Below, in pieces: positions 1 to 12,900 of a stretch of 64,000 nucleotides of DNA. A program made the translations under genes and the position numbers. The DNA lies in the NCBI RefSeq assembly GCF_027744825.2, contig NC_071338.1, positions 22,568,001 to 22,632,000 on the forward strand, written 5' to 3'. The notes under the pieces are model-generated. The model made no database searches and was not told the DNA's origin. It saw only the letters and a list, made by a program, of their open reading frames with translations. Within the stretch, counting starts at the first letter, position 1, and each line of letters begins with the position of its first letter. Source of the stretch: Synchiropus splendidus (lineage: Eukaryota; Chordata; Actinopteri; Syngnathiformes; Callionymidae).

Positions 1-2910
1 TAAGCGCATGTTGATATACTGGTATATTGTTGACAAGCTTACGGTCAAGCAGATACAAAACAGCATCTCTCAATGCAGTTTAAGTTTTGTTTTGTGATTC
101 TAAATTTCCCTTATTTATTATTTGCATGTGAGTGTTGGACAAAGTGTAACCAGATGCTCTCTTTATTCATACACCGTCTTGATATATGGAATGTAACTTT
201 TTTAAATAAGTAGAGTTGATTTGGCATATTTCACAAATGTGTTCTCTTGACTGAAATTGGATTAGAGATGACATTGCTGAATGATGAATTATTCACTTGC
301 CTTCGCTTCAATGAGAGCAGAGCATGTTGAGGAATAGCAGCATTTTCCCTCGATCGTACGCTATCAGGAGACATTTTGAGCCCGTTCCCACTGAAATATG
401 TGAAATACGTAAATGCACACAATTGATATTCAGTGATTCAACACAAGCCAGGCCGAAAAAATACCTCTTATCATGATTTAGGTTTGACTTTTGCCTTCTC
501 GGCGCAGACTTCAAACAGGGGAATAGAAGGACTTTATCCACTGGGCTTTCACCTGCATGTGTAAACAACATCCACCAGTGTCTTTCATACATCATTTCGG
601 TTTGATGCATATTCGTCTGCAGCCAACATAAACATTACACTGTTGCTTTTAAATTCAGGAGGACATCTTGGGACAGGCAGCCGGCGCGGACCAGTGCAGG
701 AGGAGCTAATTTATGACTTCTTTTGCGTCTGACTGCTGGTTTCAGGGATGATGAGAAACACCCAGACACACACAGACGGCAGGTGAAACTAAATTCAACT
801 TCTATCCACTGTATGTATCAGCATTCTGTGATGGGTGTAGTGCTTTCAAAAGTAACTTAAATTATTTGGTTATTACGAATATGTTAAATTGAATTCCATT
901 TATATTTATGTAATTCATACTTAAGTACAGATGACAAAATGACAAAACATCAAAACTTTGTACGTCATGAAGCAGTATTGCAGGGTTACAGAAACAGTGT
1001 CCTCAATGATGTGAGGTTTCATTGAATTAGTTGTTCAAGTCCAAACATTCTACAGCAGACAGTGCCACCTGGTGGCCTCAGAAATTCAGGACATTGTGTC
1101 ATGAAACCTCGTCGAACTGTCTGGTATGTCACACTTAGATGAGTTTTTTTTTTTTCTTTTTTAAACATTTTTTTTATTTATTATAGAAAAATGTCATGTC
1201 ATAATTGTTTTAATTTCGTATATAAAAGTCATGGTTTATGATTTCCCCCTGTAACACTGAAATGACTGAACAAACCCTTTTTAAGTGACAGTGTCACAGA
1301 CAGAGGATGGCATCACTCAAATCCTGGCAGTAGCCAGATCCAGCCGGAATAAACTTAACGTGCGTGGACCGATCAGCTGACCCACGACACGCTTTGTTAT
1401 TGTGTCTAAAATAGCCTCTGTATGCAGACGAGCTACATTTACTGACTGTTTTTTCTTCATATTGAGGTGTAAAACTCCTCTTTTCCGTTTTGAGGTGGTG
1501 GTAAAAAAATAAAATAAAATAAAAATAAAAAAGCATCATGTAATGCAAATGTCTTATAAAAAAATGGCATCATCCAAACGTTTTAGGCAATGCATTTTAC
1601 AAAAGATTGAGATATTTCCAAATGTTTATTTAGTTTCTCTGAGCTTAGTTGTATTTTATTTTATTTTTTTGTACTACTTTATGGTGAATAGTTCTAGGAT
1701 TAATTTCAAATCATGTCGAGATACGGCTTCTGTAACCCAATTTTTGCTACCATTGTGAATTAGAAGTTAGAAGTATTAGTTTCCTTGGTATGTGTCATTT
1801 TAAACCATTTTCCTCCGAGTGACATTAACTGTGTTTCCGCCGTGATCCAAGCCATCTGCTGCAGACTTCCATTATCCACGGGAGGGCGTCGGACAAGGTC
1901 GAAGGAAGTGATCCACCTCTCAGCGTGAACTCTAAACAAGCTAATGAAACACAGCAATATAAAATGGAAAATTTAAATAAACACTTGAGGCGCTGCTCGC
2001 AGGCACTCCTGGTACAACGGCCCAAACACTGGGCATTTGGGTAATCATTACTACTCATAACTCAACACACGAGAGATGTTAAATAAACAGTATACTCCTG
2101 TTGGGCATATACAACAAGGGCCAAATTTACTTTAGCCCTATCACAGGAATATGTGAGCTCAAGGACACTCACCAGCCGTGCCACAGTCTGTATGGTTTTC
2201 CCTCCACTGTTTTCTTTTCAACATGAGGCCAGTAAAGTCGACTGCTCCACATCATGGTGGCCTCAGGGCTGATTTGTGACATAACATGGACCCATTAAAC
2301 TGGAAGGTCCTCTGGGGCAGAAAAAAATAATACCATCATCATATTTTAATATTTGAGGCAAGAATAGTTTTATTTAATTTTAATAAGCTCATAATAAGAA
2401 TTAACTGGGGAGGAAGTGATGAACAAACTAAGATCAGTCTTTGTGTTTCTATCATGTGTGTATCTGTCAAGTTTTTTAAAACATAAATTTTTCATCTCCT
2501 TTGGTGTTGGTATGTCATTTTATGTGTTGCACTGTAATTGATGAAGAACACAGATAGTTTTTGACTATTACTAGTCAAATCAAATTGTATCTCTTAAAGT
2601 CCCAGCTCTGATAACATAATGTCATACACAATAGCAAATAACAGGGGGAAAAAAGATTGGGCTTTAGGAGGTGACCAAAAACAGAGAATAACAATGAACA
2701 AAAAACTTGTTTTAGGCATGTAAGAAAACAATAAGATAAAAATATTTTATTTATATAAATTCTTGGTCAATTTGCAACCCCTATTTGCAGTGAAAAACCG
2801 GAATTAGGATTCATACTAAGGTTGTAAAAATTAGGGCCAGACTCAACTGGTTTGGACCTGAGGAGAGAAGAGGCAGGATGGAGAACATTGGAGACGGAGG
2901 GACCGGCAAC
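1..2910. other. Non-coding block upstream of the first candidate exon
   Basis: I see no convincing exon here. The short open frames lack splice signals or recognisable protein character. The block holds one degenerate palindromic MITE near 966-1115, T-rich and A-rich runs near 1145-1185 and 1500-1530, and AT-rich sequence around 2330-2770. It is probably intron or 5' flank of the plus-strand gene whose first candidate exon is at 3790. Which of the two it is cannot be decided from the sequence. Confidence 0.5.
966..1115. mobile_element. Degenerate palindromic MITE copy
   Basis: This shares the family's left-arm motifs (GCAGTATTGCAGGGTT, GAAACAGTGTCC), the middle piece TTCATTGAATTAGTTGTTC, and the right-arm motifs GCCACCTGGTGGCCTC and TCATGAAACCTC. 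Both outer ends are decayed, and I see no target-site duplication. It belongs to the longer subfamily, the one with the ACTGCAGGGTT spacer between two ATGAAAC repeats. Confidence 0.6.
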
Positions 2911-3101
2911 TACTGATCGGTTTAGGAGGCATCATAAAATGGTGCCCTCATTTTCAGAGCCCAGAAGACGGCACTCCCAACTCGAAAATCTTTGGATGTG
3001 AATAATTGTTTCAACAAAAACCTATATTATTTTTAAACAGCGCCACCTACTTAGCAGAAAACAAGGACACTGTTTCATGAAGCCTCATCGACCCATCATC
3101 A
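2911..3101. mobile_element. Palindromic MITE, complete copy with 8-bp duplication
   Basis: The arms carry CCCTCATTTTCAGAGCCC on the left and CACTGTTTCATGAAGCCTCA on the right, the motifs of the GGGCTGATGAGGCTTCATG subfamily. The middle contains the family motif GCGCCACCTACT. The flanks 2903-2910 (CCGGCAAC) and 3102-3109 (CTGGCAAC) match at 7 of 8 positions, as expected for a hAT-type target-site duplication. There is no coding capacity, so any movement would depend on a transposase encoded elsewhere. Confidence 0.75.
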
Positions 3102-3789
3102 CTGGCAACCATTGACTGTATTGTAAACAGTAAATGAAGACGATATACGTGGTGAGGAAGGATGACCAAGAAAAAGATTGTAATTGACATTAAACAAACA
3201 TCAGGAATGCATTTTCTCTCATGACGGTCAATCTGTCCACTGGTGCTCAGAACAAAGTATTGGGAGAAATGCAGATTTAATCCTCGAGCTCCACTGGGAA
3301 AAACCGAATTACTCCGGCATCAAAATATGGAAAATGGAATGCACGGAAAACAGATCAGGCCGTGAGGGATTTTCTGATTTTTAAACATCAGTGTATTTAA
3401 ATGATTTAAAGAGTCGCTGTGACGCTCTGTTTGGTGTTGTTCATTTGCCATTGTCGAGTCATTTATGTCCGTGTCCATAGCTACTTTAATACACTGCTCA
3501 TTTTAGCATGCACTCACTTATCTTTGTCACTCTACAGGTTTGTTTATGTTATCTGAAGACGAATCCCTTGTTCCAGCAAACCAAACCTCAGTGTTGCGCT
3601 AACATCCTGATTTCTCTCGACACGTTTTCGCCAACTTCGCCTCAGCGAGTTCAACTCCAGCGTAATTGAGTGGCGTTTCTAAACCGGAGGTTTGCGCCAG
3701 AATGGAATTATGTGCCTGAACATACGACCGCTGACTTCATCCGTGAAACCAGCCCTGTGATTGGATCTTAATTACACGCTTGTTTGCAG

Positions 3790-3848
3790 GAGTTCTCCGG
3801 GCCATGTGGAGTCCTTTAGCGGAGTCAACAGCAGTGCCAGGACCCCAG
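3790..3848 (+). CDS. Candidate internal exon A of an unidentified plus-strand gene
   Basis: The acceptor (GCTTGTTTGCAG) and donor (CCCCAG|GTAAGG) are both close to consensus. Between them lie 59 nt open in two frames. The preferred frame starts with the third base of a codon and ends with one spare base, giving SSPGHVESFSGVNSSARTP, a Ser/Gly/Pro-rich stretch that would be a flexible linker. That ending phase fits the candidate exon at 20320, and the join would read ...ARTP-V-NGSGSKCYK. The alternative open frame would end in phase 0 and would not fit. No protein family is recognised. The splice-site strength, the phase match and the plausible peptide support a real exon; the short length is the main reason for doubt. 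Confidence 0.45.
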
Positions 3849-6800
3849 GTAAGGCTTCGCAGCACCGCCAAGCCCTAAAACCAAGAGCTAAAATTACACT
3901 TGAGTGACTCATGACCACAGATCTACTCCGTTTAAATTAGACAAAGTGTCTCTCACCATGTCTCCACGGTGGTGACATGGGCTTTTACGCTGCATATGCC
4001 GAGGCTTTAGCGCTGGATATGTGTGTGGACAGCGAGCGTTTATGTCATAGCGCGGGTCCCCCGATGGCCATTACTAACACAGTATCCAGTTTCACAGAGA
4101 GCCAGTCTCCATCATGTTGCTCTTGGCCTCTCACCCAAATCACCGAAGTATGAAAATTACCCATCAAGTCATGGCCCCTGGCTCTTAGAACGCCATCAGC
4201 ATTCCTCTACCGACCCTTTGGATGGTTCAGAGGCCAGACACGGCTGGCAGAACACAACCCTGCCTGCCAGCTGACCACAGAACGCCTTCAGTTTTCTCAC
4301 CATCCAGGGAAGCCAATAGCTGGTGGTTCATGTTGAGCAGTTGGTTAAGACAGGTAGTTTGAATGACCGCAAACTATGGTGATTACAGCGGCGTGGACAG
4401 CCCAGATAAACAGCACAGAGAGTTGCTCTCCAGCTTATCAACTTTCTCATGCAGTGACTGGCTGGCCCGTCTACGATGTGTCACATCCCTCTGGAGTGCC
4501 AGAGGACCGAAATAGCTCGACATGTTGTTGTGCTTTCCTATTTCCTTCGTGGTCCTGCAGATGGCTGTTGAGTCCTTGAGGACTGCTTTTTGTTCACATC
4601 ATAAGCATTTTTATTCCACTCGAAACGTCGGATTCATATGGGTTCCTGATCTAAATGACAGACTTGTATCTTTCAAATGGGTCACTCTTGGGAGAGAAAC
4701 TGAGGGACATGCTGTGCACCTCTGTGTCTTCAGTCTTTCTTTCACCACACAGATCAATACGGCCCATCAGTCGTGGCTCAATGTTGAATCTGGTGTGTGT
4801 GTAGAGGTGTAGAATGTGTAGAGGATCAACCAACGTGAGGCGATCACATGGATCCGCTGACATTCTTTCTGTACACTGTACTGTGGAGCTACAGTGTGTT
4901 CATGCACTGATCTGTCCGTCAGTCAAAGCACACACTGACAGCGAAGAAGCCACTCACATGCGCAACTTCCAGCTGTTATAAAACCTGATGTGCCTCTAAT
5001 TTGACCACACACTTTCACCACAGAACAATGGAGGGAGTGACCGTCTGAGCTAACAGAGCTAACGGCTAACGTGACGTCTCACTTCAAAACTTTATTGATA
5101 CTCCTGGACTGTCAAAGTTTGCTTTGTGGTTTAAAAGTTGGTGAAAAAATAAACGCAAAAAATAAATTAGCTCCAAAATGTGAAGAGAGAAAGAATAACT
5201 GAAACTGAAAACTACAATAAAATCACGCAAAAGAGGAGTGATAGAATCAAAACAGTTATTTAAAGTATGTAAACACATAAATAAATCATGATATATTTTG
5301 CCATATTGCCCACCCCTTTCTGGACACGTTTGAAACAAATAAATTTTTGCACAGTTGGCAAAATAACAACTGCGTGTCAGTGGCTATAGTTTTTCATAAA
5401 AGAAAAGGGATTTTCTATAGGACTTTAAGCGCAAGTGCGCTTCGGCTGAGGTTCCTTTGGCGGTGTGACATGGGATTTTTTTCAGTGAACCAAGGCTTTC
5501 ATGGCTAGAAAAACGTTGAAAGACACTGCTCTAACTGACGGCTTGACCCGACTCCAGCACCCTAAGATCCTGGTTTGCTGGGACAATGGATAGATGATGA
5601 GTGAGATTCAGTTTGAAAGCTTACATTGTTGCAAGTGTCCTGTATTTCACTTAATTCACTTTTCCTAAATCGAACACTTGTTCTGAGAAATACTTGGGGC
5701 GGGATAATTGCAGATTGTCTCGACAACCTTTTTATGAAATTAGTCTACACTTTTGCAGCCATGATGGTTTTGGTCAGCGTAAGCGCCTTCTATGAAATAA
5801 AACTATGCATCCTACATGGGCCTGTTCCTGTTCAGAGAGGGCAAGGAATTCCATCGACCTTTACATGAGTGGCTGAGTCTAATGTTTAGTTGTGCAACAG
5901 TGTCCTCTAGTGGCATTTTAGCAGCAGTGCCTGTCTGTTTGACACCAGAGACATAAACGTATGGAGAAAAGAACATTACTTGAACCTATGTTCAATTTGA
6001 TAAAAGTAACTACTCCATTATTATTTTGCTATTCATTCAATCACAAAGCTTCCTGGCTTATATCTTGATATTGAAGAGCGACATCATTGGTAAGGTTTTT
6101 AGTCCAGGCTCTCATGACATCCACCTAAGATCTTCATGTCTGTGGAGAAACAGATTACTTCTCCAGTTCCAAATGTTCAGGACAGGGAAGCCAGGAACCT
6201 GTCACCAGCACTTGACCAAAGGAGGTTCAAGGTTGGAGCAAACTGGGCAACTGCACATAAAATGACCCTGACATTACAGTCGGTGAAACAGGAGTGGACA
6301 CGAGGGCGGCACCTCAGAGAAAAGTCACAAGGTGGCCATGATTCCAGAGGGCAGGTTGGTGGGCCGAGAGAGCGGGCACACAGGCTGGTACAGGGTCTGA
6401 CGTAGAACGGCCAAAAGCACCGGGTGACCCCAGGCTGCATCATAATGATGGGTCTCAGTGCATCTGCAGGTGTATCGTTCAACTTACGGCATCTCATTTT
6501 TCTGCCCCGCCCAGCCTCCAATTGAAAGTTCTCTCCTAAATTAGCCCTTTCCCCTGGGTGTCTGGTGACAAAGTGATAAATAACCCTTGCACAGTTGTAC
6601 TGAGGCAAAGATTACGGAGCAGAAAGTGTCATCGAGAGGCCTCTGAAAATTGGGACACTGCACCAAGATGCTTGCTCACCACTTGAGCTAAGTTAGATGA
6701 CCAACACAACTCTCTCCACAGACGTAACATTTGCATAAAGTGGAGGACTTTAACTTTCTCCCAAGGTGTCGATTCATCATTTCTCATTGATACTGTCCAG

Positions 6801-7688
6801 CCTGTAGTTGATATCATGGTCATGGTGGTTATACCTTCTCATTCATGGTGACCGTGTCCATACTTGCAAACACCCTTCGCAACTACTTCTTCGGCCTTGG
6901 TTCTCTTTTCCACTGCCATGTATCCAGTAAAGCTTTCTATCACCTCCAAAGTGTTCCCTCCATTCTTTCAATGTGAGCCAGCTATTTGAGACTCATGTAG
7001 CCCAGCATGACGGCAGGTCTCTCGTCACATCACGATCCAGGTTTGGTGCTTCATTCTAACAGTATTTCGTCTGTTTGGCTTTATCTTTTTAAACCATTCC
7101 AAGCCATTCTCGCGCTTGATTTTTCGCTCCCGCACCAAGGTCCTCACACCTCCCACTGTGTTCTTTCATGCTAGACAACATTGCAGGAAGCACCTCTGTG
7201 TGAGGAAGGATGTCAAAGAGAACATTTGATGTTGTTTTGCTCAGCATCCAGTCAGATAACACCTCACACAGGCAGCAGACGATGCTTTTTCTGCTGGCCA
7301 GGTGGAACATCTTCAGACGGCGTTTCCGCTCAGAACAAAGACGATGATGTAAATCAGCTGAAGGTTACGATGATGAACATTCACTATTTTTCTTTCAAAT
7401 TTCTCAAGTAGTTCCTGAATGATCAGCTTTTCTTTCAAGTATACTGCAAACTTTCTCCGTGACAGGAACAACCTGTTTTTGCGCTCATTACTGACCCTTC
7501 GTGTTTCCCAGCTGTGTCACTCAAACTTCAACATAATCACATCTGTAGTTCATCCGTTGTCCAACAGTGTTATTGGCACTGACACCTTATATCATTGGCT
7601 TTTTGGGCTCAAACTAACTACCAATAATGTCTATTAATTGTACCTTAATATTTGTTTAAGGTAGTTAAATGGGCTTCTCCCTCGGCTT
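3849..7688. other. Inferred intron, first part
   Basis: No supported exon lies here. An open frame of 143 codons on the minus strand at 6177-6608 has no splice context or recognisable motif and is not called. Small repeat remnants are a L2-type tail at 5549-5605 and a MITE scrap near 5895-5930 (CAGTGTCCTCTAGTGGC). The sequence between 3850 and 5100 is relatively GC-balanced and repeat-poor, so it could contain regulatory elements, but nothing specific can be named. Confidence 0.4.
5549..5605 (+). repeat. Remnant of an L2-type LINE 3' tail
   Basis: The string CGACTCCAGCACCCTAAGATC followed by a CTGG..GGACAATGGATAGATGA end resembles the widespread fish repeat tail that reads CTCCAGC, ACCC, GACCCTG and then GGATAATGGATGGATG. 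It is short and diverged. The match is from memory of the family's consensus, so confidence is modest. Confidence 0.35.
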
Positions 7689-7733
7689 GTGTGGGTGTTC
7701 CCCAGGCACTCCGGTTTCCTCTCACTTTCCAAA
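7689..7733 (+). repeat. Remnant of an L2-type LINE
   Basis: GTGGGTGTTCCCCAGGCAC and CTCCGGTTTCCTCTCACTTTC match the well-known vertebrate repeat segment that reads approximately GGGTGCTCCGGTTTCCTCCCAC followed by AGTCCAAAA. It abuts the MITE starting at about 7734, which suggests that the MITE inserted into or next to this older repeat. Confidence 0.45.
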
Positions 7734-7925
7734 AGTGATTGGATGAAGCTGTGTCCTAACTTCAGAGGCCACTAGATGGCACTCTTGTTTTTGAAATGAT
7801 GCAAGGTTTCATTGAATTAGTTTTCCAAGTCCAAACATTTTACAGCACACAGTTCCATCTGGTGGCGCTGTGTGCGCATGGAATCCTTGAATGCTGTGTC
7901 ATGAAACCTCATGTATCCATCACTA
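7734..7925. mobile_element. Palindromic MITE with deleted left end
   Basis: The left end is shortened (AGTGATTGGATGAAGC, then GTGTCCTAACTTCAGAGGCC). The rest follows the longer subfamily: CACTAGATGGCACTCTTG, TTCATTGAATTAG, ACATTTTACAGCA, and the right end ATGAAACCTCATGTATCCATCACTA. An internal segment in the right arm is replaced by GCTGTGTGCGCATGGAATCC. No clear target-site duplication is visible. Confidence 0.65.
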
Positions 7926-7984
7926 CTGTCAATCCAAAAACCTACAGTCCTGAGTTGGTGATGTTAAATTATCTGCAGGTGGCA

Positions 7985-8144
7985 GTAGAGATGGGCTTAT
8001 GAGGCTTCATGAAACAGTGTCCTTATTTTCAGAGCCCACTAGATGGCACTCTCGGCTCTAACATCTTTGGATATCAACAAAATCTCATATAATTTGGAAA
8101 GCAAGTGCGCTGCCTTCTGAGTTCTGAGAGTAAGGACACTGTTT
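7985..8144. mobile_element. Palindromic MITE, short-subfamily copy, right end truncated
   Basis: It begins near GTAGAGATGGGCTTATGAGG and continues with CTTCATGAAACAGTGTCC and TTCAGAGCCCACTAGATGGC. The right arm stops at AAGGACACTGTTT without the terminal motif. The bases just outside (AGGTGGCA at 7977-7984 and AGGTGGGA at 8145-8152) match at 7 of 8 positions. They could be a target-site duplication after internal loss of the right tip, or chance. Confidence 0.6.
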
Positions 8145-8198
8145 AGGTGGGAGTGTATGTGTGAAGGTTTTAGGCAGGTGGCCTGCTTTGAGTGTCCC

Positions 8199-8358
8199 TA
8201 GTGAGATGGGCTGATGCGCCTTTATGCAACAGTTTCTTCATTTTCAAGGGCCACTAGATGGCACTCTCTACAATCCTTGCATTTCAAGTATCTCAATTGA
8301 ACAGTAGAATTCAGACAGAAGTTTCACTGTTTCATGAAGCTTCGTCATCCCGTAACCA
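8199..8358. mobile_element. Palindromic MITE, short-subfamily copy
   Basis: The left end TAGTGAGATGGGCTGATG is followed by GGCCACTAGATGGCACTCTC. The right end carries GTTTCATGAAGCTTCGTCA. The flanks AGTGTCCC (8191-8198) and CCTGTCCC (8359-8366) match at 6 of 8, an imperfect 8-bp duplication. The core is shortened and diverged. Confidence 0.6.
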
Positions 8359-8506
8359 CCTGTCCCAGCCTCATGCTCAAACACCTGAGATAGGATCCAG
8401 GCTCCAGCGACAACAGTTGGACATTATCAGAGGAGAAGAAGATGAGATGATCCAGTAGTACTGAGACTGTTGAGGCCACATCCAGCTTCCAAACTAGCCC
8501 ACTCAG

Positions 8507-8641
8507 ATGCCATGAAGCTTCATGAAAAAGTATTGTCGCATTCAGAGCCCAGTAGAAGATGGAAATCATTTGCTTTGTAAGTATTTTAATATGACCTCTG
8601 ATCATTTTTACACCACCTACTGAGCTGTCCAAAAGAGGACA
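8507..8641. mobile_element. Fragment of the palindromic MITE family
   Basis: ATGCCATGAAGCTTCATGAAA and CAGAGCCCAGTAGAAGATGG correspond to the left arm. CACCACCTACTGAGCTGTCC corresponds to a right-arm motif shared with the copy at 43915. The ends are missing or eroded. It is the fourth copy within 900 bp, so this part of the intron is a local cluster. Confidence 0.45.
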
Positions 8642-11600
8642 GTTTTATACCTCTCTTATCCAGCATCTGAGCAACATCGGGATGGAGCTCAGACTAGAAC
8701 CGGTGCTACAAATCGCCGACACAGACAGGCATCAGTTGTACTGGGAACAGTTTTTCAAGTTGAGGGAAGTATGCACCTCCATGCTCCAAAGATCACTGAA
8801 CTTTAGAATCTCAGACAAGGGTTTCCTCCAAGAGCAAGCCAGCGCTGAGTCACTGTGTGAGCGCTACAGGTGCACAGGTGCTGCAGTCGAAGTACTCTTG
8901 TATTATTGCGACACATAACCAGAGGACACATAGGTAACCGGTGCCATAAATCAACACTGACATGCTAATAACCAGCTGAAGCATCTCTTCAAACATCCTT
9001 CCAACTTGATCTTTCTTTTGTTTTTGCAGTCATTAGTGGCTTCCTAAAAATGAAAGCTGCCAAAGTGAACTACTGTTTTCCTAAAATGTGCCCAAAGGCA
9101 GGAGTATTGACAAAGATGAATTTCACCATAACATATTCAGCATATTGTGATGCTATCCATCATTTTATATAGCACAACAAAACAAATCTCTTATCATGCG
9201 CATATCATTTTATTTTTTTCAGATTTATTGTCCTTTTTTTGAAACTGATATTTTGAAATGAATGCGGCACTTCCACCTAGTGGCTAGTTGTGAGAGGTTC
9301 GGAGCACTTTGAATTAAATTATGAACATCAATTCTACTGGAAAATGATGCGTTATTAAAAACGTGTTGTGGCATATTTGGATTTTCAGTGCTCTACTCAC
9401 ATTTACATGAAACATACGAACATAAGATGTACTGCATGCCACATTCAGATTTAGAGAATGACAGCAGAAAAACAATGCAGTGAATGTGCTTGCTTTACAC
9501 ATTGCAGTCGACTAACGGAAGATTACGCCTCTGCATTCAACACCTCCCACAGCTTGATAAAACACCACAGAGACTCAAGTAAACAACAATCTAAATGTCA
9601 GTGTTGAATTAAAATAAACAAGTGATTCATTTGTCCTCAGCAGCACTCCCGAGAGCAGACAGAGCCTCCTAACTATTTCGTCATTTTCTTCCATCTCTTT
9701 CTGTGCCTGCGTTTGTCATTATGCTCTTCTGTTACGGTCGATCGCTTGCCACAATTGCAAACTTAAAAAAACTTCTTTCTTGGGGGTTGGTGGTATTTAT
9801 GCTTTTATTGATAACTTTTCTCTCAATTGTGGGGTATTTTTCCTTTCATTCACAAGGGGAGCTCCAGTCTGCCGGGTCATTATGAGGCCCATAGGACGAC
9901 CTGATGACCTTGAATCCAGTCAGCACTGTGAATGACTCATGGAAGCTCTGAACTGCAGAAGGATTCGCTCCAGTGTTGAGTCACTGGAGCTTGTGTGTGT
10001 GATTCATACATGTCTTAAGTTGATGCAAATTCCTGCCTGGCAATTTGAGTCAAGGGGACTCACCTGGGCGAGTATCCGCAAGTATGAGTCCAGGAAACGC
10101 GAGAAACAATTTGCCGAATTACCAGGTCAGACAACAAGATCACTTGGCGGTGTGCTCAGAGCAGCTCTGCCAACTGGACTCCGGCAATGTGATAGCAACC
10201 TGCCTACAGTCGTTCGGCCAGACTCTGAAACGTGAGGAGAAGGAAACAGGAAGTTCGAGGTAGAAGTAAAACAACGAGAAGACAGATTATGACATCGTCA
10301 TCGAAGAAGTGAGTGGAAAATTATATTCAGGTCACGAATAAATCTGACCTGAGTTTGTTTTCTCTTTCTATGGTTTCATTTAATGACTTCATTTCCATCT
10401 CATTCAGATAAAATATGCCCCGTTTTGAGGTGTTCATGACTGTGTATAGTAGTAGTAGAAGTTTATTTCAATCTACATCAAACAAACAACAACTCTGTCA
10501 TGTGAACGTGTTTGAAAAGGATGTCAAAGATAAAGCTGAACAAAGTCACATCATCAGCTTTCCAGGCATATTGAAATGATTTGTACATTTTAATGTTGAT
10601 CATAAAGCTGACAAATCCAGCTCCTCGTGGGTGTCTGGAATGTCAACACTTCAGTTTTCCTTTCGAGCTGTGTTCCTTTCCTCTTTCCTTGAATGTTATT
10701 TTCATGTAGTTGTTTGACTTTCATGGAGAAAACAGGTCAGTTCCGCATTCGAGCCAATGTGATGAATGATATTGTCACAAAATGAGGATTTTTGAGGGCA
10801 TGTTATTAGAGGCACATTTTCGTACTTCGGGCGGAGGCTCAAATAAAATGTCACAATTGCAATGACAAGTGACTTGAGAGGGAAATTAACTTTCTAGCCT
10901 CGAAGGCAAATCTGTTTGCATGGTAGGATGGTCAGCTTTGTCATCGACACTGGAGAAGGGTTCCAGCTCAAACCTCAAGGCTGGATGCTAATGTAACACG
11001 TAGAGTTGATGCTCATGAATAAAACATTTTCAAAATAAAATGAGCCGCTCCTCCATTTAAGATTCCACTGGCCGAACTTTAAACCTCTCACATTTAAAAA
11101 TAATAAATGGGTTACTTTGGAATTCAGTGTATTTTGTTGTTGTTCTATCAAAACAGTGATGATATTTAAATACCTAACCTAATAACCCCAACGTAGAGTC
11201 GGACACCAACAACATGAAAACAAAATCAATGGGACTTCTCTCACGTCAGCTACACAGCTGCGCCAAAAACAAGACTCCCAACATTTTCGCCCATTTGACC
11301 AATAAAGAGCAGGTGTTGTCACATATATCCTTCTGTGCTCTCCTTACTTGGCAGGCCCACTTGACGTGTGCTGAGATGTGCAGTTCATCACTTAAATGAC
11401 TCAAATCTCACATGCCAATAGAGTAGCTTCACATCAAAATCTAAATAAAAATGTGTTTCAAATGTAACAAGTTAAAGTTAGCAAAACACTCACTGAACTA
11501 GGACAACAAAGAAACATGGGCGATGAGCTGTCGATCTAAGCCCCGTTTCCACTGATCACAAATGTCAATGAAAGAAACATTTAAATAATAAACCTTTTCT

Positions 11601-12420
11601 TGATAAAAAATAAAACTGACTCACATGACTTTAATTGCTGCACTTTAACATGTAAGCTAGTGGAAGCGCGCCACACCAACTCCCGCCTCAGACGCTGACT
11701 GTGCAGCGCTGTCACTGTTTATGAATCAAGGTATTATTTGCAGTATTAGTAGCAATAAACTCCTTTTAAATTAACTAAACTGCAATTCATTAGGAGCAAT
11801 ATACATCAATAAGGAAATAAGTTCATACCAAATTCACCAAAGAGGTAAAAAAAAACAATAAAAAGACAATGGTAGTAAAAACCCCACGGTCTCAAGAACA
11901 AATCCCAAAAGTCCAGTAGCAATAGAAGTGGTCAGGACAATTTGGGGAACAACAGAGACTCCGGCAGAATCTAAACGATAAAATAGACTCAAGGAGGGAA
12001 AACAACTTCAAGGGCAACAAACAAGGTGAGCAGAACGTGTTATAATACTCTTCGAACACATCCAAGAGTGACATGAGGGACCAGGAAGCCAAGTGTAACA
12101 TCAGACAGACACCTACACCATACACCTCATTCACGTGGTGGTGTCTGACTCCGTCAAGAGTGTTGAGACAAGAGGAGCTCAACACAAAGAACCCACGCCA
12201 AATAAAAGCTTTATGAAGTGGGTTATGAAAATAAAACTGCGACTGAAAAACAGGTGTAAATAATAAGTCAATAATGCGAGAAGTGGAGGTGAGTTTGAGG
12301 GCAACCCTTGGGCTGAATCTTTACGATGAAATCATCATGTCTGCAGAGGGAGAGTCGTGATGGGAGCGTGTCAAGCCAAGCGAGGCATGTCATCTACAGA
12401 CTGAGCACTTGTGAATCCCA

Positions 12421-12900
12421 GCATCCAAATAGCATTACGTTTGTTTCACTCCCATCAGAAATGAGTGGCCTTGTTACGCCATAATAATCATCGGCGGATG
12501 CCATCATTATTCTACAGATTGCAGTCAGGACCGGGCCGACATCCTCACTCATTACTCCCACAGACAAAATGCCCCGTGATTTATGGACATGACTGAGCTA
12601 TTTGATTGCCTCTGCGTCTGCGGTGCCGCGATCAGGAAATGAAGCTCACAGCCAAAATCCAATAAGAAACAGCTAGTGCGCAGCTCAAGTGCTCATCATA
12701 ATTGTGACTATTTTCAGAGGAATATAGCTGTGAGGAGCCATGACATATTGTCTGTTCCAGCGTGGAGCGGATGATGCGGCGTTTATCCTTATTTACCCCC
12801 TCCTCTTCCTCCCCCCGCTTCTGAAGCCTCCACTTCACCCGCCTGTTTACAGTCATAAAGGATTGCGCAAATGACCTCACAAGCCCACATATTAAAGCTC
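12421..12900. other. Repeat-poor island, candidate conserved non-coding element
   Basis: This stretch lacks the transposon debris found around it and has balanced base composition. It contains several AT-core motifs of the kind bound by homeodomain proteins (CCATAATAATCATC, CATCATTATTC, TTTATTTCGATGATCTAAT). Such islands in large vertebrate introns are often developmental enhancers, but conservation cannot be measured here. It could equally be unique, unconstrained intron. Confidence 0.25.

Noticed and set aside
6177..6608. 143-codon open frame on the minus strand
   Set aside because: It has no splice borders, no recognisable motif and unremarkable composition. An open stretch of this length is expected by chance in 64 kb of GC-balanced DNA.
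9939..10263. 98-codon and overlapping 72-codon frames on the plus strand
   Set aside because: No convincing acceptor, two frames open together and no recognised peptide.
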